Part shown: positions 7,348 to 16,299 of the stretch, piece after piece
Numbering within the stretch: position 1 is the first letter of the stretch
How the letters are laid out: every line of letters begins with the position of its first letter
Program-made: the position numbers and the translations under genes
Origin: Haloarchaeobius litoreus
Lineage (GTDB): Archaea; Halobacteriota; Halobacteria; Halobacteriales; Natrialbaceae
Assembly (NCBI RefSeq): GCF_024495425.1
Contig: NZ_JANHJR010000004.1
Span: 496,001 to 560,000 of the forward strand
Direction: 5' to 3'
Length of the DNA: 64,000 nucleotides
The notes under the pieces: generated by a model
The model's database searches: none
The model's input: only the letters and a program-made list of their open reading frames with translations
What the model was told of the DNA's origin: nothing

Positions 7348-9981
7348 ATGAGTTCACCCGACCGGGATACGCAGGATTCGTGCGACGTATCCCAGGACGG
7401 AGCGTCCTGCTGTGGAGACGACAGCGGGCGCGACGACCCAGCCCGGTCCGACGGTGGGTCCACCTCAACGGCTGGCGACAGCTCCGTCGCGGAGTTCTCG
7501 GTGCCTGACATGGACTGTCCGTCCTGTGCCGGCAAGGTCGAGAACAGCGTCAACAAACTCGACGGTATCGTCGACATCGACCCACAGATCACGACCGGGA
7601 CGCTCACCGTGGTCTACGACCCGGAGCTGACCTCGCCTGCGGCGATCACCGACCGCATCGAGAAGGCCGGCTACGCCGTCGATTCGGCGGCCGACACGAC
7701 GGTCTCCTACACCGTCCCCGACATGGACTGTCCATCCTGTGCCGGCAAGGTCGAGAACGCCCTGCAGTCGCTCGATGGGGTGCTGTCCATCGACCCGCAG
7801 CCGACGACCGGAAAGGTCACCGTCACCTTCGACGGGTCGGTCTCGGAGGCCGACGCAGTCCGCGCAATCGAGAAGGCCGGCTACGAGGTCACCGACAGCA
7901 CCGGCAGCGTGGGTGCCAGCGAGGGTGACGCGACGGCGGAGAGCATCTGGACGAGCACGCGGGCGGTGAAGACCTGGATCAGCGGCGGCTTCCTCGCGTT
8001 CGGCCTCCTCTTCGAGTTCTTCCTCCACGCCCAGAACGGGCTGGTCGCGACAGTCGTGGGCAGCGAACTCTTCGTCGCGGACGTCCTGTTCCTCGTCGCC
8101 ATCGCGAGCGGCGGCCAGGAGATCCTCCGGAACGGCTACTACTCGGCGCGGAACTTGAACCTCGACATCGACTTCCTGATGTCGGTCGCCATCCTCGGTG
8201 CGCTCGTCGCCAGCGTCGTGTTCGGCGAGGCGCTCTACTTCGAGGCCGCGACGCTCGCCTTCCTGTTCAGCGTCGCCGAACTCCTCGAACGGTACTCGAT
8301 GGACCGCGCCCGGAACTCGCTGGAGGAGCTGATGGACCTCTCGCCGGACGAGGCGACCGTCAAGCGGGACGGCGACGAGGAGACGGTGCCGGTCGACGAG
8401 GTGACCATCGGCGATATCGTCGTGGTCCGCCCCGGGGAGAAGATTCCGATGGACGGCGTGGTGGTCGACGGCGAGAGCGCCGTGAACCAGGCGCCGATTA
8501 CGGGCGAGAGCGTGCCCGTCGACAAGACCGGCGGCGACGAGGTGTACGCCGGTACCATCAACGAGGGTGGGTACCTCGAGGTCGAGGTGACCTCCGAGGC
8601 CGGCGACAACACGCTGTCGCGCATCGTCCAGATGGTCGAGGACGCCCAGTCGAACAAGACCGAGCGCGAGCAGTTCGTCGAACGGTTCTCGTCGTACTAC
8701 ACGCCGGTCGTGGTCGCGTTCGCCATCGTCGTCACCCTCGGGAGCCCGTCCGTCCTCGGCACGACCTGGTCGACCGCCGTCGTCTACGGGCTGACGCTGC
8801 TCGTGCTCGCCTGCCCGTGCGCGTTCGTCATCTCCACGCCGGTCTCGGTCGTCTCCGGCATCACGAGCGCCGCGAAGAACGGCGTGCTCATCAAGGGCGG
8901 CAACCACCTGGAGGCGATGGGCGCGGTCGAGGCGGTCGCGTTCGACAAGACGGGTACCCTCACCAAGGGTGAACTGACGGTGACCGACGTCGTCCCGCTG
9001 AACGGGAACACCGAGGCGGACGTGCTGCGGTGCGCCCGCGGCCTGGAGGCACGCAGCGAACATCCCATCGGCGAGGCCATCGTCGAGCAGGCGACCACCG
9101 TCGGCGTCGCCGAGCGCGACATCGACGACTTCGAGAGCATCACCGGCAAGGGTGTGCGCGCAGACCTCGACGGTCGGCCGCACTACGCTGGCAAGCCGGG
9201 GCTGTTCGAGGACCTCGGCTTCGACCTCTCGCACGTCCACGCGACGACGGACGGCGGCGTCGTCACGCAGACCGCACGGACCATCTGCGACCGCAACAAC
9301 TGTCTCGACCTGCTGCACGACACGGTCCCCGCGCTCCAGTCGGAGGGGAAGACCGTCGTGCTCGTCGGGACCGAGGACGAACTCGAGGGCGTCATCGCGG
9401 TCGCCGACGAGGTGCGCCCCGAGGCGAGCTGGACGGTCGCACGCTTGCGGGAACTCGGCGTCGAACACACCGTCATGCTCACCGGCGACAACGAACGGAC
9501 GGCCCGGGCCATCGCGGACCAGGTCGGCGTCGACGAGTTCCGCGCCGAGCTCCTCCCCGACGAGAAGGTCGCCGCCATCGAGGAGCTGAACGAGACGTAC
9601 GACGGCGTCGCGATGGTCGGCGACGGCGTCAACGACGCACCCGCCCTCGCCACGGCGACCGTCGGTGTGGCGATGGGTGCCGCCGGCACCGACACGGCGC
9701 TCGAGACGGCCGACATCGCACTCATGGGCGACGACCTCGCCAAGCTGCCGTACCTCTACGAGCTGGCCCACGACGCAAACGGCGTCATCAGACAGAACGT
9801 CTGGGCCAGCCTGTTCGTCAAGGCGGCGCTCGCCGTCGGCGTCCCGTTCAACCTGGTGCCGATCTGGCTCGCCGTCCTCGCCGGCGACGCCGGGATGACC
9901 ACGGCTGTCACCGGGAACGCCATGCGTCTCTCGCGGATTCGCCCCGAGAGCGACCCCGCCGGTGAACCGGCGAGGGACTGA
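7348..9981 (+). CDS. zntA: Zinc/cadmium-exporting P1B-type ATPase ZntA
   Basis: An 877-residue P1B-2-like ATPase that exports Zn(II), Cd(II) or Pb(II). The N-terminus is Cys/Asp-rich (CDVSQDGASCCGDD). Two HMA domains follow, each with DMDCPSCAGKVEN (Cys57/Cys60 and Cys128/Cys131). The transport motif is Cys489-Pro-Cys491 (ACPCAFVISTPVS), the phosphorylated Asp533 lies in [10 protein letters not shown], and [10 protein letters not shown] and [10 protein letters not shown] are present. The last helix has AGDAGMT, the Asp-x-Gly pattern of Zn pumps in place of the Met-Ser-Ser of CopA. An insertion in the nucleotide-binding domain has an extra Cys pair (ICDRNNC). It is divergent from copA and without the motifs found before copA, so it is probably controlled separately. 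Confidence 0.93.
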   Translation: MSSPDRDTQDSCDVSQDGASCCGDDSGRDDPARSDGGSTSTAGDSSVAEFSVPDMDCPSCAGKVENSVNKLDGIVDIDPQITTGTLTVVYDPELTSPAAITDRIEKAGYAVDSAADTTVSYTVPDMDCPSCAGKVENALQSLDGVLSIDPQPTTGKVTVTFDGSVSEADAVRAIEKAGYEVTDSTGSVGASEGDATAESIWTSTRAVKTWISGGFLAFGLLFEFFLHAQNGLVATVVGSELFVADVLFLVAIASGGQEILRNGYYSARNLNLDIDFLMSVAILGALVASVVFGEALYFEAATLAFLFSVAELLERYSMDRARNSLEELMDLSPDEATVKRDGDEETVPVDEVTIGDIVVVRPGEKIPMDGVVVDGESAVNQAPITGESVPVDKTGGDEVYAGTINEGGYLEVEVTSEAGDNTLSRIVQMVEDAQSNKTEREQFVERFSSYYTPVVVAFAIVVTLGSPSVLGTTWSTAVVYGLTLLVLACPCAFVISTPVSVVSGITSAAKNGVLIKGGNHLEAMGAVEAVAFDKTGTLTKGELTVTDVVPLNGNTEADVLRCARGLEARSEHPIGEAIVEQATTVGVAERDIDDFESITGKGVRADLDGRPHYAGKPGLFEDLGFDLSHVHATTDGGVVTQTARTICDRNNCLDLLHDTVPALQSEGKTVVLVGTEDELEGVIAVADEVRPEASWTVARLRELGVEHTVMLTGDNERTARAIADQVGVDEFRAELLPDEKVAAIEELNETYDGVAMVGDGVNDAPALATATVGVAMGAAGTDTALETADIALMGDDLAKLPYLYELAHDANGVIRQNVWASLFVKAALAVGVPFNLVPIWLAVLAGDAGMTTAVTGNAMRLSRIRPESDPAGEPARD

Positions 9982-10177
9982 GGGGACGGGCGAAAGGCGG
10001 CAACGCTGACTCACTCCGACAGTCGGAGAACACGCTACCGACCTCACAGTCTCCACCACTGCTCACTCTGCAGTCGAAAGCGAAATCACCGTGCTGCCCC
10101 GGGTTCACCTTCTCCACGGCGGCTCCGTCGTGTTCCAGCGAGACCGCGGTGTCGGTCCCCGCCGCTCGGCGAGGGCC

Positions 10178-10795
10178 TCACTCCTCGTCGAGCGTTAGCG
10201 AATCGAGGATGAACTCGTCGATGGACTGGCGGGCCTGTTCGGGTGCCTCCTCGTGGCCGAGTGCCATGCGACGGCCACGGGCCGCGTGGATGATGTCCGT
10301 GACGAGCTGGCCCATCCGTTCAGCGTCGACCTCGCGGAAGGTGCCCTGCTCCATCCCCTCCTCGACGACCTCGACGATGCTCCCACGGATGCGCTCGTAG
10401 TGGTCGTTGAATATCTCGCGGTGCGTCTCGTCGTTCTGGGCGAAGGTGTACAGCTCGTGGTACACCTTCATCCGGTCCCAGTGGGAGAACTCCTCGAACT
10501 CGGGGCCGAACAGACACTGGTCGATGCGGGCGTCGAGCTCGGTCCGGGGGTCCGCGTCGCCGTCGACCTCGACGCTGCCCTCGTACTGGTCGATGATGTA
10601 CTCGAGGAACGAGGCCATGAGGTCGTACTTACCGTCGAAGTGGTAGTGGATGACCTGGCGGGTGAGCTCCATCTCCTCCCCGATGTCCCGCATCCGCAGC
10701 TCGCTGTAGCCGTGTTTGCTCAGGGCACGGAACGTGGCCTCCATGATCACCTCTTCGGTGTCCTTCGCGGAGACCTTCTCGTCCGATTCGCTCAT
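10178..10795 (-). CDS. TetR-family transcriptional regulator
   Basis: A 205-residue TetR-type regulator. The N-terminal HTH (about residues 12-58) reads as the usual pattern of helix, turn, YHFDGKYDLMASFLEYI. The C-terminal ligand domain is all-helical and ends in EFILDSLTLDEE. The ATG at 10795 is chosen because the family fold begins soon after it and a TATA-like TTATGTA lies about 25 bp upstream on this strand. It is transcribed away from the amidohydrolase at 10907, and a perfect 16-bp palindrome lies between them, the classic arrangement for local repression. A second matching dyad precedes the propeller gene at 14348. The ligand is unknown, probably a substrate or intermediate of the neighbouring hydrolases. 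Confidence 0.88.
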   Translation of the reverse strand: MSESDEKVSAKDTEEVIMEATFRALSKHGYSELRMRDIGEEMELTRQVIHYHFDGKYDLMASFLEYIIDQYEGSVEVDGDADPRTELDARIDQCLFGPEFEEFSHWDRMKVYHELYTFAQNDETHREIFNDHYERIRGSIVEVVEEGMEQGTFREVDAERMGQLVTDIIHAARGRRMALGHEEAPEQARQSIDEFILDSLTLDEE

Positions 10796-10856
10796 ACGTC
10801 CACTCCACCCGGGAGCTACATAACTCGATTGCCCCTGGCAGCACACGGTGCCGGTG

Positions 10857-10872
10857 TTTACCGCGCGGTAAA
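10857..10872. promoter_or_regulatory. TetR operator candidate, site 1
   Basis: TTTACCGCGCGGTAAA is a perfect 16-bp palindrome ending 34 bp before the amidohydrolase ATG at 10907. It abuts the TATA-like AATTTTTAA, so bound protein would block TBP/TFB. It shares the TTTAC-N6-GTAAA form with 14300-14315. Confidence 0.75.
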
Positions 10873-10906
10873 TTTTTAACCTAGTGGTCAGACTGTGGTA
10901 TTGAGT

Positions 10907-12265
10907 ATGTCAGTCACACTCATACAGAACGGCACGCTCGTCACGATGGACCCCGACCTCGGGGAGATGGGCGGTGCCGACGTGCTCATCGAGGACGGCA
11001 AGATCGTCGACGTGGGGCGGAACCTGAGCGCACCCGACGCCGAGGTCATCGACGCGTCGAACCACATCGTCCTGCCGGGGTTCGTCGACTCGCACATCCA
11101 CATGGCCCAGACCCAGGTGCGGGGCATCGCCGGGGACTGGTCGCTCATGGGCGAGTACTTCGAGCACATGCTCGGCAACATCACCGGGCTCTACCAGCCC
11201 GAGGACATGTACCTCGGCGGCCTCTTCGGGGCGTTCGAGAAGCTCTACACGGGGACGACCACCGCCCTGGACTGGTCCTACCCGAACTCGGTCGAACACG
11301 CCGAACGGGCCGTCGACGCGCTGCAGGACGCCGGGCTGCGCGCGGTGTACACCTGGGGCCCGCCGGGAGATGACGCGGCGAAGTGGTGGTACGAGAGCGA
11401 CGTCGGCCTCCCGGAGGAGCAGATTCGCGAGGTCCACGACGGGAAGATCCGGGACGACGACCTGCTCAGCCTGGGGCTCGGGCTCCGGGGGCCGGACTTC
11501 TGCGTCGACGAGACCGCCCGCAGCGACATGGAACTGGCACGCGAACTCGGCGCTCTCGCCAGCATCCACATGGGGGCAGCGCTGTGGCCCTCGTCGGTCT
11601 ACGGCGAGGACTACCAGGGCTTCGGCGCGATCTCCGACATGCTCGGGCCGGACGTCAACGTCGCCCACGCGAACCACTTCTCGCAGGAGGACGTCCAGCA
11701 CGCCGTCGACGAGGGCGTCTCGTTCTCCTCGACCCCGGAGGTCGAGATGCAGATGGGCCACGGCATCCCCGTGACGGGGAAGGTGCTCGAGGCCGGCGGC
11801 CAGCCAGCCTGGGGCGTCGACGTCTGCTCGAACATCAGCGGCGACATGGGCAGCCAGATGCGCATCGGGCTGCAGGTCCAGCGGATGTTCGACAACCAGC
11901 GGACCCTGGAGGGCGACGAGGAGGTCTCCGAGGTCACCATCACCGCACGCGACACGCTGGAGATGGCGACCATGGAGGGCGCGAGGGCGCTCGACATGGC
12001 GGACCAGATCGGGAGTCTCACGCCGGGCAAGCGCGCCGACGTCGTCATGCTTCGGACGGACGACTTCATGACCGCGCCGTCGCACTCGCCCATCCAGACC
12101 GTCGTGTTCCAGTCGGACCCGTCGCACATCGACACGGTGCTCGTCGACGGCGAGCCCGTCAAGCGCGACGGCGAACTGCTGAACCCGGCTGTCGAGGAGG
12201 AGTTCGACCGCTTCGTCGCCTCCGGCCGGCGGCTCATCGACGAGGCCGGACTCGACCTGGACTGA
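10907..12265 (+). CDS. Amidohydrolase-superfamily deaminase/hydrolase
   Basis: A 452-residue metal-dependent amidohydrolase of the TRZ/ATZ and cytosine-deaminase-like branch, which removes amino or substituted-amino groups from nitrogen heterocycles. His63 and His65 form the HxH metal pair in PGFVDSHIHM. Further metal or catalytic residues are likely in SIHMGA, HANHF and GVDVCSN. The C-terminal part returns to the beta-sandwich shared by the family (GSLTPGKRADVVML). The exact substrate cannot be assigned; annotation as SAH/MTA deaminase would be over-reading. The ATG at 10907 is preferred over an upstream GTG at 10895 because of promoter spacing. It is followed after 26 bp by an FAH-family gene. 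Confidence 0.88.
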   Translation: MSVTLIQNGTLVTMDPDLGEMGGADVLIEDGKIVDVGRNLSAPDAEVIDASNHIVLPGFVDSHIHMAQTQVRGIAGDWSLMGEYFEHMLGNITGLYQPEDMYLGGLFGAFEKLYTGTTTALDWSYPNSVEHAERAVDALQDAGLRAVYTWGPPGDDAAKWWYESDVGLPEEQIREVHDGKIRDDDLLSLGLGLRGPDFCVDETARSDMELARELGALASIHMGAALWPSSVYGEDYQGFGAISDMLGPDVNVAHANHFSQEDVQHAVDEGVSFSSTPEVEMQMGHGIPVTGKVLEAGGQPAWGVDVCSNISGDMGSQMRIGLQVQRMFDNQRTLEGDEEVSEVTITARDTLEMATMEGARALDMADQIGSLTPGKRADVVMLRTDDFMTAPSHSPIQTVVFQSDPSHIDTVLVDGEPVKRDGELLNPAVEEEFDRFVASGRRLIDEAGLDLD

Positions 12266-12291
12266 ACGCCAACACTTCCAACTCATCACAG

Positions 12292-13179
12292 ATGCACATC
12301 GGACAATACAGGACGACAGACGACGAACAGCCGTGGTGCGGTGTCAGACGGGAGGACGGCACCGTCGTCGATCTCCCGACGGCCGGCTACCGCGCGGGTG
12401 TCGACGTCCCGAACCTGACGGCCGACCTCCTCGCGACGTGGGAGTGGCGGCGCAAGGTGGACCTGGCGGTCGAGTACGCCGAGGCGACCGGCGTGGGCGT
12501 CCACGACCACGACGACCTCGACCGACTCGCGCCCGTCACGGAGCCCTCCAAGGTCGTGTGCGTCGGCCTCAACTACCGGGACCACGCGGCGGAGGGCGAC
12601 AACCCGATTCCAGACGAGCCAGTGCTGTTCTCGAAGTTCCCGTCCTCGGTGAACGGGCCCGACGACACCATCACCTGGGACCCCGACCTGACGCAGAAGG
12701 TGGACTACGAGGCCGAACTCGTCGTGGTCATCGGCGAGGAGGCTCGGCGGGTCGACGAGGACGAGGCGCTCGATCACGTCGCTGGCTTCCTCGTCGGCAA
12801 CGACGTGTCGGCCCGCGACCTCCAGCACGGCGACGGCCAGTGGGTCAGGGGGAAGAGCCTCGACTCGTTCGCGCCCATCGGTCCCGAGCTCGTGACGGCC
12901 GACGAGGTGGACGACCCACACGACCTCGACATCTGGGCGGAGGTCAACGGTGAACGGTTGCAGGAGTCGACCACCGCGAACCTCATCTTCGGAATCGACG
13001 AACTGGTGTCGTTCTGCAGTCAGGCGTTCACGCTCGAACCGGGCGACCTGCTGTTCACCGGGACGCCACCGGGTGTGGGTGTCTACCGCGACCCGCCCGT
13101 CCTCCTCCAGGAGGGCGACGAGGTGACCATCGGGGTCGAGGAGGTCGGCGTGCTGACGAACGGCTGTGGATACCTGTAG
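12292..13179 (+). CDS. Fumarylacetoacetate hydrolase-family protein
   Basis: A 295-residue FAH-family enzyme, which acts on C-C bonds of acyl-pyruvates or isomerises related dienoates. The catalytic core shows GLNYRDHAAE (His98), the metal-binding YEAELVV (Glu140 and Glu142), GNDVSARDLQ and a C-terminal GDLLFTGTPPGVG. The N-terminal 85 residues form the usual small FAH domain. It lies 26 bp downstream of the amidohydrolase on the same strand, so both should be under the operator at 10857. Together they suggest degradation of a ring compound: deamination or ring opening, then cleavage of an oxo-acid. The natural substrate is unknown. Confidence 0.9.
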   Translation: MHIGQYRTTDDEQPWCGVRREDGTVVDLPTAGYRAGVDVPNLTADLLATWEWRRKVDLAVEYAEATGVGVHDHDDLDRLAPVTEPSKVVCVGLNYRDHAAEGDNPIPDEPVLFSKFPSSVNGPDDTITWDPDLTQKVDYEAELVVVIGEEARRVDEDEALDHVAGFLVGNDVSARDLQHGDGQWVRGKSLDSFAPIGPELVTADEVDDPHDLDIWAEVNGERLQESTTANLIFGIDELVSFCSQAFTLEPGDLLFTGTPPGVGVYRDPPVLLQEGDEVTIGVEEVGVLTNGCGYL

Positions 13180-13198
13180 GCCCTTCCGCTCCCCCGGA

Positions 13199-14203
13199 CT
13201 ACTCCTCGGCGAGCCCGAACACGTCTCTCGGATTCTCGTAGACGACCGTCCGGATGTCCGCGGGGTCGATTCCGTAGCGGTACAGCTCGAATATCGCTCG
13301 CTTGAGTGCGAACGGGTCGGTCCGGAGGACGTTCGCGCAGTCGGTGTCGACCATGATCCGCTCGGGGCCGTACTCGTCGATCGCGTTCGCCACGTCGGCG
13401 GCGTCGACGCCGACGAGCCAGGAGTGTCCGATGGTGTAGCTCAGGTGGCAGTCGGTCTCCTCCATCAGGTACGTCGTGTTGTTCCCATCGGCGTGGGAGG
13501 CGACGACCCGTCGCTCCGGCAGTCCAGCGTCGTGTGCGGCCTCGATGTCCAGTCTGACCGACTCCAGTGCGGGGTTCTCGCCGGTCAGCACGGGCTCGGT
13601 GCTCATACCCGGGTTCTTCTCGTAGCCCGGTGTGCCGATCCCGTCGCGGTAGCTCCGCTTCGACTCGGTCCCGGTGTTCGGCGTGTGGAGGATGACCGGC
13701 AGGTCGTGGTCGTTCGCGATTTCCATCTGTGCCTGCACCACGGCCTGCTGCTCGTCTGGGTCCCAGCGCTCGACGTGCTGGCTCGGGGTCACGCCAGTCT
13801 CGCCGATGGCGACAACCTCGTCGAGCGCGGCGTAGTCGTCCATCGCGGCGAGCAGTTCGTCTGGGTTCTCGATACGGACGCCGGTGTGGACGCCGAGCCC
13901 GAGCTTGGCCTCGAAGAAGTGGTTCCGCTCGATGGCGGCGCGGCGGTTGACCGCGTCGTCCCAGAGGAACCTGATGTCGCTCGCCCGGACGGGCTTGTAG
14001 GGCGTCCAGTGGTAGCCCGACGCGACCATCACCATGGACCGACAGCCCGCCAGGGCGTAGCGCTCCCGGTCCTCCCAGGAGAGGGTGTGGGCGTGGTTGT
14101 GGCAGTCGATCCAGGGGAGGTTGAGCAGCTCCGTCGGCAGGGGTGGCTGGTCCGCGAGGTACGATGCGTCGGTCGGTCGAGCGGTGGGGTAGTCCCGTGT
14201 CAT
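13199..14203 (-). CDS. TatD-like metal-dependent hydrolase
   Basis: A 334-residue TIM-barrel amidohydrolase/TatD-type protein. Metal motifs in order are DCHNHAHT near the start (the HxH pair), the central Glu in AIGETG, the His in VILHTPN, SHADGNN, and Asp in MVDTDC near the end. The family includes DNases and small-molecule hydrolases. With two other hydrolases beside it, a small-molecule lactone or amide substrate is more likely than DNA, by inference. The ATG at 14203 follows an upstream region shared with the divergent propeller gene. It converges on the FAH gene with a 19-bp gap. Confidence 0.8.
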   Translation of the reverse strand: MTRDYPTARPTDASYLADQPPLPTELLNLPWIDCHNHAHTLSWEDRERYALAGCRSMVMVASGYHWTPYKPVRASDIRFLWDDAVNRRAAIERNHFFEAKLGLGVHTGVRIENPDELLAAMDDYAALDEVVAIGETGVTPSQHVERWDPDEQQAVVQAQMEIANDHDLPVILHTPNTGTESKRSYRDGIGTPGYEKNPGMSTEPVLTGENPALESVRLDIEAAHDAGLPERRVVASHADGNNTTYLMEETDCHLSYTIGHSWLVGVDAADVANAIDEYGPERIMVDTDCANVLRTDPFALKRAIFELYRYGIDPADIRTVVYENPRDVFGLAEE

Positions 14204-14298
14204 TGCTGGTGTGGCCCGTACGCGGATTGGCTCGCCCGCCGGCCGGTTGCCAGGCGGCAATCGTGCTGGAAGCCCGTTCGTAGCCCTGCCACTTAGCG

Positions 14299-14316
14299 TT
14301 TTACAGCTTGGTAAAA
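14299..14316. promoter_or_regulatory. TetR operator candidate, site 2
   Basis: TTTTACAGCTTGGTAAAA has 6-bp inverted arms around a non-palindromic 6-bp centre. The arms and spacing match site 1 (TTTAC-N6-GTAAA). It ends 31 bp before the ATG at 14348 and abuts AACTTAATA, a TATA-like box, as at site 1. Confidence 0.7.
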
Positions 14317-14347
14317 ACTTAATATGTGTCACCATCACACACTCCGT

Positions 14348-15394
14348 ATGTCACTGCTCATCGGGACAGACGACGGACTGTACATGGCGGACTCCGTACC
14401 GTTCGAGCGCGACGAACTCGAGCAGGTGCTCGACTGCGGGGTGGTCACGGCCGCCGAATCCTGGCCGCACACCGACGGCGTGTTCGTCGCCTCGTCCACC
14501 GGTGCGTACCGGTCCCTCGACGGTGGGCACAGCTGGAATGACCTCGGGGTTCCACTCGGCGACCGTTTCTGGCATGCCGGCCAGAGCGAGGTCTGGTCCA
14601 TCCTCGCCACCGCCGACGGGGCGCTCTACGCCGGCACGAACGACCCCTACATCTTCCGGTCGGTCGACGACGGCGAGACGTGGGCGGAGCTCAAGGGCTT
14701 CCGTGATCTCCCCTCGCGCGGCCACTGGGAGTCGCCCATCGACCCACACTACGCTCGACTGCGGGCGCTCGAGACGGTCCCCGGGCGGCCGGACCACCTC
14801 ATCGCCGGGGTCGAGGCCGGCGGCATCCACCTCAGCACCGACGGCGGGCAGAGCTGGCAGGACCGCCGCGACACCATCGTCGACGACGTACACCAGATAC
14901 ACCCCATCTCCGAGGACGTCTGGCTGGCGACGACGGGCTACCTCGACCACGACCTCGAGAACCTCGGACTCGGCCACGCGGTCGGTGAAGGCGGGCTCTG
15001 GCGGACGGTCGATGGGGGCGACTCCTGGGACCGCATCGACCGGGGCAACGACTACTCGTACATCAGGTCCGTGTTCGTCCACGACGGCACCGTCCTCTTC
15101 GGCGGCGGCGAGGAGGCACCACCGGCCTGGGTGAACGACGAGCACGGCGTGGCGCTGTTCGAGTCGACGAACTTCTGTCGCGACCTCGAACGCGTGTCCT
15201 ACCCCGGCGAACCACACGAGGTCGTCGAGACGTGGGCCGTCCACGACGGCGACGTCGTCTGTGGCTCGGGGCTGTTCGACGTGCCGGACCAGCGTGACGA
15301 CGTCGAGGGCCGCATCATGCGTCGAACGGACGCCGGCGAGTACGAGACCGTCGGCCGCCTGGGGGCAAACGTCAGCCGACTGGAGGTGGTCTGA
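14348..15394 (+). CDS. Asp-box (BNR/sialidase-like) propeller protein
   Basis: A 348-residue beta-propeller with four clear Asp-box motifs (S/T-x-D-x-G-x-S/T-W): SLDGGHSW at 56-63, SVDDGETW at 105-112, STDGGQSW at 163-170 and TVDGGDSW at 220-227. Such repeats occur in sialidases, sortilins and photosystem-assembly factors and mark the fold rather than a function. There is no signal peptide, so it should act in the cytoplasm, unusual for secreted sialidases. The sialidase arginine triad is not evident. The likely TetR operator in front ties it to the hydrolase cluster. The ATG at 14348 fits the TATA spacing; an in-frame ATG at 14324 lies too close to the TATA box. Confidence 0.82.
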   Translation: MSLLIGTDDGLYMADSVPFERDELEQVLDCGVVTAAESWPHTDGVFVASSTGAYRSLDGGHSWNDLGVPLGDRFWHAGQSEVWSILATADGALYAGTNDPYIFRSVDDGETWAELKGFRDLPSRGHWESPIDPHYARLRALETVPGRPDHLIAGVEAGGIHLSTDGGQSWQDRRDTIVDDVHQIHPISEDVWLATTGYLDHDLENLGLGHAVGEGGLWRTVDGGDSWDRIDRGNDYSYIRSVFVHDGTVLFGGGEEAPPAWVNDEHGVALFESTNFCRDLERVSYPGEPHEVVETWAVHDGDVVCGSGLFDVPDQRDDVEGRIMRRTDAGEYETVGRLGANVSRLEVV

Positions 15395-15397
15395 GCC

Positions 15398-15793
15398 ATG
15401 GGCGACGCACCCTCGCGGCTCGGTCGACTGCTGTTCAGCGGAACGCTCGTCTACATGGCAATCGACGGATTCCGCAACAACGACAAGCGGGTGGAGATCG
15501 CAGCGCAGAAGGGCCTGCCGAATGCAGACGTCGCCGTGCCAGTCGTCACGGGGATGCTGCTCGTCGCCAACATCGGGATCCTCCTCTGGCGCTTCCCCCG
15601 GGCGTCGGTCGGCGCTGTCATCCTCTTCTTCCTCGGGACGACGCCGGTCATCCACGACTTCTGGACGATGGAGGGGCAGGAACGACAGGCGAACAAGGTG
15701 AACTTCTGCAAGAACGTCGCACTGCTCGGCGGGGCGGTGCTCCTGCTCTCCGAGGCGGCCGGTGACGGCGACGGCGATGCCGACGACAGGTGA
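15398..15793 (+). CDS. DoxX-like membrane protein
   Basis: A 131-residue protein with four predicted membrane segments and a polar, acidic tail (GDGDGDADDR). The motif LVYMAIDGFRNNDKRVEIAAQKG and the later TTPVIHDFW match DoxX/SURF4-like proteins, whose role in redox metabolism is poorly defined. The start lies 3 bp after the propeller stop, so it is in the same operon and probably under the same TetR control. Confidence 0.82.
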   Translation: MGDAPSRLGRLLFSGTLVYMAIDGFRNNDKRVEIAAQKGLPNADVAVPVVTGMLLVANIGILLWRFPRASVGAVILFFLGTTPVIHDFWTMEGQERQANKVNFCKNVALLGGAVLLLSEAAGDGDGDADDR

Positions 15794-15829
15794 GTCCGCG
15801 ACGATGGACGCACACCACCGAGTCCTCCC

Positions 15830-16162
15830 TCAGTGCGCGGACATCTCGGAGACGACGTTCACCGCGTAGACACCGACGAGGATGCACAGGATACCGACGA
15901 CGCCGGCGAGGTCCACCGGCTCGTCGAACACCACGACACCGATCGCAGCCACGCCGACGATTCCGAGGGCCGCCCAGGTGCCGTAGACGACGCCGATCGG
16001 CAGCTCCTCCAGCGTCAGCGACACCAGGTAGAAGGCGACGCCGTAGCCGACGACGACCGCAACGCTCGGCAGCGGTTTCGAGAACCCGTCGGACAGCTTC
16101 AGTGCGGTCGTTCCGAACAGTTCCGAGATGATGGCTGCGGCGAGCAGCACGTAGGGGTGCAT
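15830..16162 (-). CDS. SMR-family multidrug/guanidinium exporter
   Basis: A 110-residue small multidrug resistance (EmrE/SugE-type) protein with four membrane helices. The functional Glu lies in helix 1 (AAIISELFGTTALKLSDGF), and YGTWAALGIVG occurs in helix 3, both family hallmarks. SMR proteins exchange protons for cationic drugs or guanidinium, as dimers in the cytoplasmic membrane. The ATG at 16162 gives the standard length. It converges on DoxX and diverges from a TrmB-type regulator. Confidence 0.9.
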   Translation of the reverse strand: MHPYVLLAAAIISELFGTTALKLSDGFSKPLPSVAVVVGYGVAFYLVSLTLEELPIGVVYGTWAALGIVGVAAIGVVVFDEPVDLAGVVGILCILVGVYAVNVVSEMSAH

Positions 16163-16299
16163 GGTCGCCGGTGCCGGCGCGACGCGTTTGACTGTTCCCG
16201 AACCGGGTGCCACTTGCAGCCCGTTTCAGGGGGACTCCATGGCGCAGCGGCCGTCGGAGCTCGCACCATTTTTGTCGCGGAACCGAGAACCACTCGGTG

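Noticed and set aside
10014-10028. CTCCGAC-A-GTCGGAG palindrome after zntA, considered as a terminator
   Set aside because: The loop is too tight, no T-tract follows, and archaeal termination does not need a hairpin. It is isolated and short.
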